A stretch of 64,000 nucleotides of DNA from positions 45,535,151 to 45,599,150 of the forward strand of contig OY829538.1 in the NCBI GenBank assembly GCA_963691705.1. The letters run 5' to 3'. Made by a program: the position numbers and the translations under genes. The notes below the pieces were generated by a model that saw only the letters and a program-made list of their open reading frames with translations, ran no database searches and had not been told where the DNA came from. This stretch comes from Viola odorata (lineage: Eukaryota; Streptophyta; Magnoliopsida; Malpighiales; Violaceae). This document shows, piece after piece, positions 11,260-20,948 of the stretch. How positions within the stretch are numbered: position 1 is the stretch's first letter; the number at the start of each line of letters is the position of its first letter.

Positions 11260-13418
11260 TCAAGAGGAAGACCGTTGCGCGCTACCGCCAATGCCATCAC
11301 CAGACTTCTCTCCCTCTAAGGTAGACGCGTCGTCTCCATTTTTATTAACTTTTTCTATTATGGCAGAGGCATAATCGACAATCTTGGCCGGATCAAAGGA
11401 ATCACTCTCGAAATAGGCAGTGAACCCAGAAGTGAAGGCCTCCAGAACCTTCTTTTCCCACCGCTCCATCCTCAGCGGAACCTTGGAAAATTCGTCGTCT
11501 CGAGCCAACATCTCTTCGCGAAGAAGAAGATTTTTCTTCTTTTCCAAAGCTAACTCTGCCTCCAGAACATCAGTTTTCGCTTTCCCTTTAGATTTTTCTC
11601 TGCTTAACTCCTTCTGTGAATCATCATAAAGACACATTAACAACCTCGTTTGGTCTAACGACCGGTCGAGCTGCACCTTCTGAGCACACATTGCGCGAGC
11701 AGAATCCCGCAGTTCACTGTCAAAAGCCTCTACCGCATAATGAAAGTAGCGGAAGACATCTAGAGAGTCATTAACAACGTGCTTACAGCGAGCCCTTGGC
11801 GAAAGCTGAAGGAATTTCTCTTTCTCTGTGGAAGAGCTCATCATTTCTCCTATCAAGGGCGCCGTGAACTCGTCCCTTGAGAAGGGATTTTGTACCCCTG
11901 CAGTGCGAAGACCGTTGACGCCAAATCCCGCCAAATCCATGCGATAGCACGGAGTCCCTTTAGGGCCTTCAAGAGAGAGATTGACCATCGGAGTCGAAGG
12001 AGAGCCTTTATTACTCACCTCTGAGATAGAAGTGAAAAACAATTGGGAAGGAGCCTTGGGTGGTGGCTCAGAAACTGGAGAAGTCATTTCCACCATGAGA
12101 AATGGGAGAGTCAGGAGCGTTAACTGGCGGAGGGGAATCTGCCACTAACGAGACTTTAGCAGCGGTAGGAGGGCAGACAGTTGACACGTCAGCAACTTTC
12201 ACTGGTTGAGAAGTGCTTACCACAGAAGAAATGGCAGGCGCCACGGCAGCCATTACGTTAGCATGATCAGAAGAGACCCCGGTAACCTGCTCATTCATGC
12301 CTACTCTGAGTCTCTTTTGTTGAAGCGAGGAGGCATGACAAAGGTCTGGTTTGGCATCCATATCCTCGCTATGGCTACTGCTGTCACTATCAATTGTTCG
12401 AGTCGAAGGCCGACTTATATTTATCCCTCCGCGTCGAGGCGGTAGCCAATTGTCGATAAAGCAAGAAGCTCGTGCAGAAATGACGCGCCCCCGTCCTCTC
12501 CCAGCGACTGTCTTAGTTTTTCCCCTCTTGGGTGGAACGCCCCGATGACTGGAATACGCGGCAGGAGGAGAGGCCGGTATAGTCCTAAGCGGCATCACAT
12601 TCAAAGGAGTGTTAGCTCCTCCTGATGACTGACCATCAACGTCTCCTGATAAGAGAACGTATGAGAACAACAAATAAGTGAAAAAGGGAAACGTGAAGAA
12701 AGACAAACTTACCCATAACGCATTCGTTCAGAAGCTTGTATGAGGTGAACTCCCGGATGCGATAGCGTGTATTCTTATCCAGCAAAGCGTTAGCTTGATC
12801 CAGCTCGCTTCTAGTCAGCACCACTGGGTTTGCCCAAAGGGGACCTATAAGCTCTTGATTAAAACTCTGGCGCCACCAACGGGACGGTAGCTCAAGAATG
12901 AAGAAGTTGTTTTTCCAGTCAGCCACAACCCTCTCAAAGCCACAAAACCGCTGCCAGAATGACTGCACAAACACGTCATCCCACCTTGGAGTGATACTGA
13001 TTAAACAATCGTGACAGGTTATGCTAAAGAATTTGCGAAATAAATTGAGAGATGGGGTGAGAATGCTCTCCAACTCGCAAGTGCGAAGAAAGGCATAAAC
13101 CCCACACCAGGAAGAAGGAGTTATCTGGGTAGGATTAAGCTTGTATTCCCGCAGCAGTGCTGTTATTAAAGCATGGACTGGGAGACAAAAACCATAGAGG
13201 AACATCTTAAAATAAACTAATCTATAGTTCCCCCACAATGGATCGTGAAGACTCATGTCGCTCTCGGGAACGGTAGGGACACATTCAGGAGGGAAAGTGA
13301 TACCGTTTTCCTCCAGTTCAGCGTTTAAAACCGCATCACAGGAGAAAATACTAGATGATCGTACGATTTCTACATCCACGGGTCTCCAGAGGAATCGCCT
13401 GGTTCTAGTTATAACCAT
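11260..13418 (-). pseudogene. Tat antisense unit 2: Transposase_28-like protein with coiled coil
   Basis: Minus-strand ATG at 13418. The first exon (to 12713) is an undamaged domain with YFKMFLYGFCLPVHALI, LNPTQITPSSWCGVYAF and WRQSFNQE. It aligns in order with unit 1. It ends ECVMG and is followed by a 67-nt intron (12646-12712) with GTAAGT donor and ATCAG acceptor, at the same place and phase as in unit 1. The next exon is Ser/Pro-rich with a basic patch (KRGKTKTVAGRGRGR). A frame change near 12068-12096 leads to a C-terminal coiled coil (11420-11720). The family is probably Transposase_28. The role in the element is unknown. It is better preserved than unit 1. Confidence 0.7.
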
Positions 13419-13590
13419 AGTAAGCTAATGAACAGAAAATCTGAAAGGATGAAGTGGTACCTTGAAAGGAAAGATTCACAGGCAAATCGACGAAGGGCGG
13501 AGGACGGACGAGAAGCTTTTCTAGAGAAAACAAAGAGAAGAGAGAAAATTTGAAATGAGGGTGAAAAGTATTAGAAAGAGAAGATAATCC

Positions 13591-13669
13591 CTTTTAAAGG
13601 ACCGAATGTCACTACATTAATTGAACTACCAGTCGCGTAAGGACACGTGTAAAAGAAGCGGGCCACGTG
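13591..13669 (-). promoter_or_regulatory. Promoter of antisense unit 2: TATA-like box and two G-boxes
   Basis: CCTTTAAAAG (minus strand, 13591-13600) lies about 175 bp before the ATG. CACGTG is at 13644-13649 and 13664-13669 directly upstream. The arrangement parallels unit 1. The rest of 13419-13908 shows no other coding signal. Confidence 0.55.
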
Positions 13670-13908
13670 GAATCATGCTCAGGGGTTAGAAACAAGCAGT
13701 TATTTACCACGATCTACCAAGCGGTAGTTAATGATTGGCCGAGTCAAAACAATCGCAGAACGCTTGACTCAGTGAGGCTAACGCCTTCATATTAGTCATC
13801 AACAAAATGAAAACACTAACAAGAGAGCATGGTGGCAAAAGAAAGAAAAAGCATCAGTTCATTCATTAAAAGCCATACGGCATCTACAGTGCACCTAACG
13901 CTAGGGCA

Positions 13909-14307
13909 CTAATCCTCATCAGGCCAGTATATGTCATAGTAAAAAATGTCGTCATCATCCGAGAGCGGTAGACCTCCATTGTAAGGAGGAAAAGGTTCGC
14001 CAACCCTTTTTTCCTGACCCAGCAGCGCCGAGCTAGGCCCTTCCACAATGTTAGCAACCGTCGCTTCAGAATCTATGTCATGAGGAGAATCTTTTTCCAA
14101 GATGGGATTGACAGGAGGAAATCGTTCATTATCCTTTCGCGCGGAGAAAGCGGAAGGAACGTTAACCGCTTTGGAGACCTTCCTTCTCGACCTTTTGCGA
14201 CCTTCACGGCAAGGGAATTGCCTCTTCAGACAGGGAAGAGAAGGGAGATCATCTGAATCTGGGGAAGTTGGGGGAGTAAGTGGAGGCTCGCGCTCAACAA
14301 TCTTCAT
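13909..14307 (-). CDS. Tat antisense unit 3: small acidic protein with nuclear-type basic patch
   Basis: This is a 132-residue minus-strand frame with no stops. The N-terminus is Pro/Asp-rich (PPLTPPTSPDSDD). A basic cluster follows at about residues 36-43 (GRKRSRRKVSK), resembling a nuclear localisation signal. The C-terminus is strongly acidic and aromatic (SDDDDIFYYDIYWPDED), the composition of an acidic activation or interaction tail. A TATTTAAT box lies on the minus strand at 14383-14390, about 75 bp upstream. I do not recognise the family. It may be an independent gene of the element or the terminal exon of a longer product. Confidence 0.5.
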   Translation of the reverse strand: MKIVEREPPLTPPTSPDSDDLPSLPCLKRQFPCREGRKRSRRKVSKAVNVPSAFSARKDNERFPPVNPILEKDSPHDIDSEATVANIVEGPSSALLGQEKRVGEPFPPYNGGLPLSDDDDIFYYDIYWPDED

Positions 14308-14382
14308 CTAATGTGGAATTGAAATAATCCAGGAAAAGAAATAAGAAGAAGAAGGTGAACATGAAAAGGGAAAGAAGACCCC

Positions 14383-14390
14383 ATTAAATA
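14383..14390 (-). promoter_or_regulatory. TATA-like box of antisense unit 3
   Basis: TATTTAAT on the minus strand is about 75 bp before the ATG at 14307. The surrounding 14308-14808 contains no other supported gene. Confidence 0.45.
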
Positions 14391-14808
14391 GCTGAGGCAA
14401 AAAGGTACTCCGATCTCTTCGCGTATCCCTTGAAAGCAATAAGTACGCTTGGAGAAGAACAATCATAATTGCAAAATCTGATACAGCGTGATTGACTGCT
14501 CGAGAACTGCGCCAATCAAAAGACACCAAAAAACCGCCCAATCACCCACCACAGGGAAAGCGGCGCAAGGAATGGCCGAGTAAACATTTATTGCTAATTC
14601 AGGCATTAAAGCACTTTATTCCAGAGGAGACTCATTTTTGGTTGGGCTTATAGCAACCGTACCTGACTAGAGCAACAAATAGCAAGATATCAAAGGTAGA
14701 AGATGGAGCAATAATGGAAAATACATTTTATTTAATTATGGCCTGAACGGCCTAAGCGCCCAAGTGCATACACAGAAAATGTAAAAACAAAGAGACAATG
14801 ACCAATGG

Positions 14809-15192
14809 TCAAACATGAGACCCAGCATCGTCATCCTCAAGGGCAGTAGGAATCTCCCTTAGAGCATCCGCCACTAAGGACAGTTCGGCGGAAGAAACCC
14901 TCATGCCCTTCAAGCAGCACACCAGTAGGTCTTTCTTATGCTGCAGCATAGTGATAGTCACCTCGATGCAGGAGACCGCAATAGCCGGCTTTGACACATT
15001 CTGTATAGGACTAAAATCCTCCATAGAAGCAACCCCTTGCCTGGGCAGCAAATGGGTCATCATTCCTTGAAGCTCTAGGACATCCTCAGAGGTTTTGGTC
15101 AGCATGGTCTCTAGGAAACCAATGTCAGACTCGGTGAGATTCTTTAGGCTGTGCGCCTTCGAGATCAGAAAGTTCCTTGTAAGATCATCCAT
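14809..15192 (-). CDS. Tat antisense unit 4: helical protein of unknown function
   Basis: This is a 127-residue minus-strand frame starting MDDLTRNFLISKAHSLK, without stops. The sequence is helix-friendly (LETMLTKTSEDVLELQGMM, ISKAHSLKNLTESDIGFLE) and ends in an acidic tail (EDDDAGSHV). A TATAAAT box on the minus strand at 15254-15260 lies about 65 bp upstream, so the unit looks transcribable on its own just inside the 3' LTR. I do not recognise the family. Sequence around its ends (CTCATTTT.GGTTGGGCTT at about 14628 and 15386) is repeated, suggesting the unit was added by a local duplication. Confidence 0.45.
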   Translation of the reverse strand: MDDLTRNFLISKAHSLKNLTESDIGFLETMLTKTSEDVLELQGMMTHLLPRQGVASMEDFSPIQNVSKPAIAVSCIEVTITMLQHKKDLLVCCLKGMRVSSAELSLVADALREIPTALEDDDAGSHV

Positions 15193-15253
15193 AGTCGAAA
15201 AATCAGAGGAAATGCAGAAATGGTTGTGAAAAAAGCCAGCGCGACAAAAGATA

Positions 15254-15260
15254 ATTTATA
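15254..15260 (-). promoter_or_regulatory. TATA box of antisense unit 4
   Basis: TATAAAT on the minus strand is about 65 bp before the ATG at 15192 and about 145 bp from the 3' LTR. Confidence 0.5.
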
Positions 15261-15404
15261 GACCAGAGAAGAACGGCAGTTGGAAGAAATGTATTTCTTG
15301 ACAAACAGATCATCTCTAAACGTGAAAAATTAGTTGACCTGGCAAGATTAAAGATGAAACGGTAGCCCTTGGTAAACACTCGGGCTCATTTTCGGTTGGG
15401 CTTG

Positions 15405-15701
15405 TGATAACAATACTCCTAACGACAAGGGCATTTTTATCTTATACCCCGCGGTGGGGGTAAAGCTGCTGTTCCTACCGCTCCGACAGCATCGAGGCTA
15501 TTGTATACCCCGCGGTGGGGGTAAGCCTAAGATTGCTAGCAAAAGCTCTGCTATTTCCATAGCTCTTACTAACTTAAGCATCAGAGTGTTTACGCCGGAG
15601 ACCCCCTCCGGCGCTTCGCAGGTACATCGGGCGCCAAGGACAGTCGAACCCAAGAACCATATTCCTTTACTATCCTTCAACAAAGAGTCTAAATCTTATC
15701 A
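15405..15701 (+). repeat. 3' LTR of the Tat element, internally deleted (297 bp)
   Basis: Both ends match the 5' LTR, but about 300 bp of the middle, including the TATA box, is missing. At the junction (about 15504-15524) there is a second copy of TATACCCCGCGGTGGGGGTAA, also present about 60 bp upstream, i.e. templated filler. The ends and the GATTT duplication are intact. Confidence 0.9.
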
Positions 15702-15706
15702 GATTT

Positions 15707-16592
15707 CATGGGCCCTTTCCTTAACTCGTTTGGTAATATCTATATACTTCTTGTCGTAGACTATGTTTCCAAATGGGTCGAGGCCAAGGCGACCAGAACT
15801 AACGATTCAAAAGTTATCACAACCTTTCTATGTACTAATATCTTTAACGGGTTTGGGACGCCACGCGCCCTCATCAGTGACAGAGGCACACACTTTTGCA
15901 ATCGCGCGGTAGCTAAGCTGCTAGGGCAATACGGTGTTACACACCGCATGTCCATAGCTTACCACCCACAAACGAACGGCCAGGCCGAGGTGTCCAATCG
16001 AGAGATCAAGTCCATCCTAAAGAAGACAGTCAATCGATCCCGTAAGGACTGGAGCTTCAAACTGGACGATGCTTTATGGGCCTACCGCACAACCTTCAAG
16101 ACACCCATCGGCATGACACCTTACCGACTCGTCTATGGCAATCCTTGCCATCTCCCAGTAGAGATAGAACATAAAGCTTTTTGGACGATCCGAAAAGTTA
16201 ATATGGACATCGATGAAGCTGGGAAACAAAGACGCTTATAGATCTAGGAGTTGGAGGAACTCCGCGATGATGCCTACGAGAATGCCCTGATCTACAAGGG
16301 CAAGACGAAGGCACACCATGATAAGTTGCTCCTTACCAAAAACTTCAGGATAGGTCAAAAAGTTTTATTATACAATTCTCATCTCAGATTGTTTGCAGGA
16401 AAGTTGAAATCGAAGTGGACGGGCCCGTACGTGATCAAGAACATTTATGACCATGGCGCCATTGAAATCCAAAGTTTAGACACAAGATTGACCTTCAAGG
16501 TCAACGGACATCGGTTGAATCCCTTCTATGAAGGCTTCAAACCATTTACGACTGAAGAAACCACGGTGGTTGCACCACTAGACCAGAACTGA
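15707..16592 (+). pseudogene. Athila-like integrase core to C-terminus (3' segment)
   Basis: This continues the frame interrupted at 654. It holds the second catalytic Asp in ISDRGTHF and the Glu in [11 protein letters not shown], then the C-terminal domain (RIGQKVLLYN, KSKWTGPYVI). Two in-frame TAG codons at 16239-16241 and 16245-16247 break it; the frame resumes at 16248 and reads to TGA at about 16592. The tail wording ([24 protein letters not shown]) is typical of Athila. Confidence 0.88.
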
Positions 16593-16636
16593 TCCATGTT
16601 CTGTGCGTCTAGGCCTAGACGATAATCCAGGCGCTT

Positions 16637-16654
16637 CGTGGGAGGCAACCCACG
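16637..16654 (+). other. Hairpin after Athila pol
   Basis: CGTGGG AGGCAA CCCACG forms a perfect 6-bp stem with a 6-nt loop, about 45 bases after the pol stop. A GGGAGGCAACCC block at this place is, to my knowledge, conserved across Athila-type elements. Confidence 0.6.
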
Positions 16655-16659
16655 TGTCC

Positions 16660-17193
16660 CTTCCCTCTTTGCTTTTATTTTCTTTCCTTTTCTGAACATT
16701 ATTCTCTTTATATTTAATTTTTGTACATATATTTATTTCTTTCCTTTTTATTTAGCTTGATATATTATTTCCCTTTTTTAATTAGACTATTTTCCTATTT
16801 ATCTTGTAAATTATTTCCTTTTATTTTTCTTGATCTTTCTTTCCTTTTAATTTTTCTCATTTATTCCTTAATCCCATTTTTCTCTCCAGGATTCTTTCAA
16901 ATTCCCTTTTATTAGAGAGTTGATTTAATTCTTACCTTTTTCTATTCCTTTGCTGATTTGAACTTTAAATTCTAATTTGAAAAAGACTTGATTTATTTCC
17001 TTTCCTTTGCAGTTAGGATTTGGTGAGCCAATCAACAATGAAGGAAAAAACGGTCTCCTTTGGGAACTAGAAAGACACCCACGTTTATTCCTTTTTCCTT
17101 TTTAAACACACATCACACTCTCTTTCCTTTACTTCACTTTCTTCCCAAAAACACCAAAAACTCCCTCTCTCCCCCACACTTCCTAACACTACA
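16660..17193 (+). other. Pyrimidine-rich leader between Athila pol and the downstream ORF
   Basis: A long T/C-rich run (CTTTCCTTTT-like, about 16670-17190) has no coding frame. It could serve as leader or splice-acceptor region for a subgenomic mRNA of the next ORF (inference). Confidence 0.5.
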
Positions 17194-19207
17194 ATGGCTC
17201 ATGCTAAACCCCCCTCCACCAGAACTGACTCACCCACCACCCGGCGCTCCGCCACCACCTCAACCACCTCCAAACCAGCTGCCACTACACCTACCCCGAA
17301 CCCCCCAGCCCTTCCAAAGACTACTCCGACCACGTCAACTAAACCTAGAAAAACACCGACCCCGGCCCAGCAACAACCGCAGACGCCAACTCCGGCTACT
17401 GCTACTACTCCAGCTATTGCTCCAACACCGACCACCACCCAACCCAAAACGACCACAAAATTCGTGAAACCCACCTCTTCTCCACCATCAAACCCCAAAC
17501 CTAGGACAACCGCACCACCACCGGTCGCCCCGCCAGCAGCTACTGCCGACGAGGAGGAAGAAAGCTCCTCCAGTGAATACGAGACCTACTCAGAGGCCAA
17601 GACCGGCGACTCAGAGGAGAGCATAACTCCGGTCACTACTCCGCCGTCAGCCACTAGCCCTGTGCCACCACTTCAGAAGAGGAGGAATCGACCGACTCCG
17701 GAGAAGAGAGTGGCTCCGAGGAGGTTGAGGAGGAGGATGAAGCTAATGTCCCTCATGCCCAGGGCAAACCTTAAGAGGCCACGGATCCTGAGATCCAGAT
17801 CACGGGCGAAATTCCATCCACCACCGGCTTGCCCATGAGCCAAGGCATCACCTCCAAGGGTCGCCGTATTGAACCAGTCAACTACCGTGAGACCTAGAGC
17901 AAGCCGAAGAAGGTCCTTCTGCGTGTCCCACTAGAGGGTTTCAAGAGCCGGCTGATGTTGGACCGGCAGAGGCGTCGGAATAGGGGGATGCAGCCGTTGC
18001 GGAGCCAGAAATCCAGGAAGATGATGAGGCAGAGACCCCCATTGTGCACAGAAAGCGTAAAGCCCCAACCCGACTGGAGGCAACACCGAGGCCTCGCAAG
18101 TCATTGCGCGACACTAGCAGCAAGGGCAAGACGCCTGTTGCAACCCCTGCAACCCGTTCATCCTAAGCAAAATCAAGCACAGTCGTGCCCTTGGCCCAGG
18201 TAATACCCGACCTTAACCGTTTGAATGGCTGGCTTGACTTCCCTGATAAGCCCAGCCACGATAAATTACTTGCTTTGCATGGTAAGAGTTTGGTGCCTTG
18301 TGCTTTGATTGATTACGACTTGATTGATCGGTTGGGAGTGGGAACTAGGGTGCGTGAACTGATTAAGAGCATAGGTTGGGATGTTTTGTTTGATTTTGAG
18401 CATGCTTCCTATTTGGAATTGAGCCATGAATTTTATGCTAGCTTTTGGTTTGACTTGGATAGGCTTAGACAAAAAGGAAAAGGTAGTTTACACCTTGGGG
18501 CTGATAGAGTAGTAAATTTTCGGCTGGTTAACGAGTGGTCCCACCTCTCGCTGGACTAGTTTAATGTTATGTTGGGGTTTGCCCAAGAGTCTGACCTAGG
18601 TACCCCTTGATACCTAGGAGCCTATGTCTCCTATCCCGAGTCCTTTGATGTGGACTCGGCTTTCAGAGAGTTGATCGGTGACCCCATTGCCAGGTACAAC
18701 TCCCGCAAATCAAAAGCTCACCAACTGCTAGACCCAGCCATTCGCATCTTGCATAGATGCATAGCGTATACTTTCGCAGGGAAAGTTAACTCCTCGGGCC
18801 AGCTATCTGTGCAAGAGCTTTTCTTTCTTTGGTGCATGCATAATAGTTTTAAGGTTAACTTAGGATATTGGATAGCAACTGAATTGAATTCCATAATCAC
18901 CACTTCTAGAAATCTAATCTTAGGTTCTTTGATTACTAGATTTGTTGTCCAGCACCGTGGGATAGACGTTAATAGTTGCAATCTCTACTCTCTTGTTGCA
19001 TTTAAATTACTTAACATTCGTACCCTTGATGGTATGGGATATTTTCATTTGGATGGTAGAGTTTTGTATTTCAGCACAGGTTGTACCCCACCCGAGGATC
19101 GTGTTTTCAACCTCGCCAATGACGGACATTTTGAGTGTCAGACCTCGCAGCTGACGGTACTATTATTCCTTCTGCACCTGCACCTACTACCCAGCGTCAA
19201 GACCTAG
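17194..19207 (+). pseudogene. Athila ORF in the env-like position (ATHILA ORF-1 / plant transposon protein type), broken
   Basis: The N-terminus (17194 on) is very rich in Pro and Thr. It is followed by a Ser/Glu acid patch (EEEESSSSEYETYSEAK) and basic stretches (HRKRKAPTRLE around 18050 in another frame). Downstream frames hold a globular domain: VIPDLNRLNGWLDFP and YLELSHEFYASFWF at 18185-18559, then LHRCIAYTFAGKV, FLWCMHNSFKVNLGYWIA and ITRFVVQHRGIDV at 18650-19207. That block matches my memory of the ATHILA ORF-1 and 'putative plant transposon protein' families. At least three frame changes and several stops show decay. I see no clear transmembrane envelope features. Confidence 0.65.
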
Positions 19208-20948
19208 TAGTTGGTGGCCCATCTGATGCTACAACACCACCCTTCGATCTGGTTGAGACGAATGCATTGCTCCGTACCCTGATTGCCCTAGTCCAGAACC
19301 TCCCGGATGAGCTTGCGTCTAGGCTCCGGCCTTCGGCCAGCCCATCATTCTCCCCCTCTCAAACAATCTCTCTTTTCCTTTGGGTTGGTTATTTGTACTT
19401 TTATTTTTTCGTTGAACTCCTTATTATTTTTTTTGCACTTTGAACTATATTTTTTTCTTTTGTGTGTGAGTCCCTTTTCCGCACCGAGGACGATGCGCTG
19501 CCTTAGTGTGGGGGAGGGACGCATTGTTTGCCATGATTTCTTGATTGCTTGCCCTTTCATGTTTATTTTCACTTGCATGACTACTTGCCCTTGCACTTTG
19601 CATGATTTTACTTGAGTTTTTCTGTAAATATCTTCTTTGCCAAAAATGAACACTGCCCCTGTTTTTCAAAACCCCACTTCTTTTTAACAGTCTACACTCA
19701 TTGCACAAATTCACTTGCACCACCACACTGTCTGTTAGCTCTTATGACCGCATCTAGCCCTAGACGCTTGCAATCATATTTTTTTTACCAATGTGAGCAC
19801 TTTGAGCTATCTTGCCATGATTTTTATGAGTGATCAAATGCACGACTAGTTACTAGTTAGTTTCGTATGAGATACCTGGGTATGGGCACCTCAGACATGG
19901 GAAAGCACAATATGATTAAAGACTTTGCAACTTACCCTAGACACTCATATCATTTCCACTTCTCCTTCTCTTTCAAACCACTTGTGCCTCTTTTCCTTGT
20001 TTTGTCCTTGGCAGGTGAGGAGTGTTTCCTTCTGAGGCAACTAGCAGCATTCTGGGCTAGACAACGCACAACAAGAGTGGGGGTATTGAGCGGCTAGACC
20101 GCGATGCGAAGCACTGTTTTTCGATGATGAAAATGAACGGCTAGATTCTTTGCTCGCCCGACAATAGTATGGAGGTGATGAGACGCTAGACCTAGATGCC
20201 AAAAGCAGGATTTGGAAATCGAGAAAAGACTTTTGTCACTCCAGTCAGATAGAAGAAAAGTGCACCCCTGACCCCTCTGCTAAAAATAAATTCTAAAAAA
20301 ATAAAAAATAAAAAAATAAATTATTTTTGAGCAGATATGGGATTTTAGACTGAGGCATAATGAAGAAAAAGAACTACCAAGCTCCGAACAGAAGAAGAAC
20401 CCCCACGGCAGACTCGCTTCAACCGCCTAGCCCTTGCTGCTACCGACTGAAGGACGCGTCCTCACCAATCTCTCTTCATTCGCTGACCAAGGACTCCTTC
20501 TAATCCTGTTCGTTTCTCCATTCCTTTTCTCTCCTCTTCTCTTCTTTTCCTTTCATTTCCTCCACCAATTATGCCTCTTTTTTCTATCCCCGCAAAGTCT
20601 TTTTGATTGATGATTGCCCACGCATGTGGATTTTAACTCAGATCGTTATTGCGAAGCCAAGCTGTATGCTGTATCGTTTGCATTTCAGGAGCGTCAAACA
20701 CCTAGCCCTGGTTCCGAGTGTAAGTGCAAACACGGTTTACCCGGTGAGGATTGCTTGCGGCTAGCGGATGCGGGAAAGTCTTTCCCCTAGTTTCATTATT
20801 CCTTGGGCTTGATGGAGATGCTTTCTAGACAAGAGATGGTGTTGAGTGGATGAGCTGCAGTGGGGTGGCCAAACTATTCATTTTTTAATTTGGGGGCTGT
20901 TTTAAGTGTAATGCTCGAGAGCGAGTATTGGGGTAGTATGGGGGTATT
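19208..20948 (+). other. Athila 3' untranslated region, no gene seen
   Basis: No conserved frame is visible. Purine-rich GTGGGGGTATT occurs at about 20077 and again at about 20937, just before the LTR; the second is the likely polypurine tract. A block at about 20690-20790 (GTAAGTGCAAACAC, then GCGGGAAAGTCTT) is related to one at 47868-47945 in the Ogre element. Confidence 0.55.

Larger units (their letters stand above)
655..15701 (+). mobile_element. Tat-lineage Ty3/gypsy retrotransposon nested in Athila
   Basis: The element is flanked by the perfect 5-bp duplication GATTT, and its LTRs start TGATAAC and end TTATCA. The order is LTR, primer site, gag, PR, RT, RNase H, second RNase H, integrase, tandem repeats, antisense units, LTR. 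A second RNase H and long extra 3' sequence with antisense ORFs are traits of the plant Tat lineage (Grande is the classic antisense-ORF example). By eye the alignable LTR parts differ at about 11 of 277 positions, so this insertion is older than the Ogre element further on. At least seven nonsense codons and frameshifts make the sense genes inactive. Confidence 0.92.

Noticed and set aside
17199..17498. Minus-strand Val/Gly-rich ORF
   Set aside because: Shadow of the Pro/Thr-rich plus-strand frame.
16593..19207. Viral-type envelope gene in the env position of the Athila element
   Set aside because: No signal peptide, transmembrane span or fusion motif could be seen. The domain matches the plant ATHILA ORF-1 type instead.
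19345..19726. Overlapping short ORFs in the Athila 3' UTR
   Set aside because: Low-complexity sequence, no conserved wording, overlapping on both strands.
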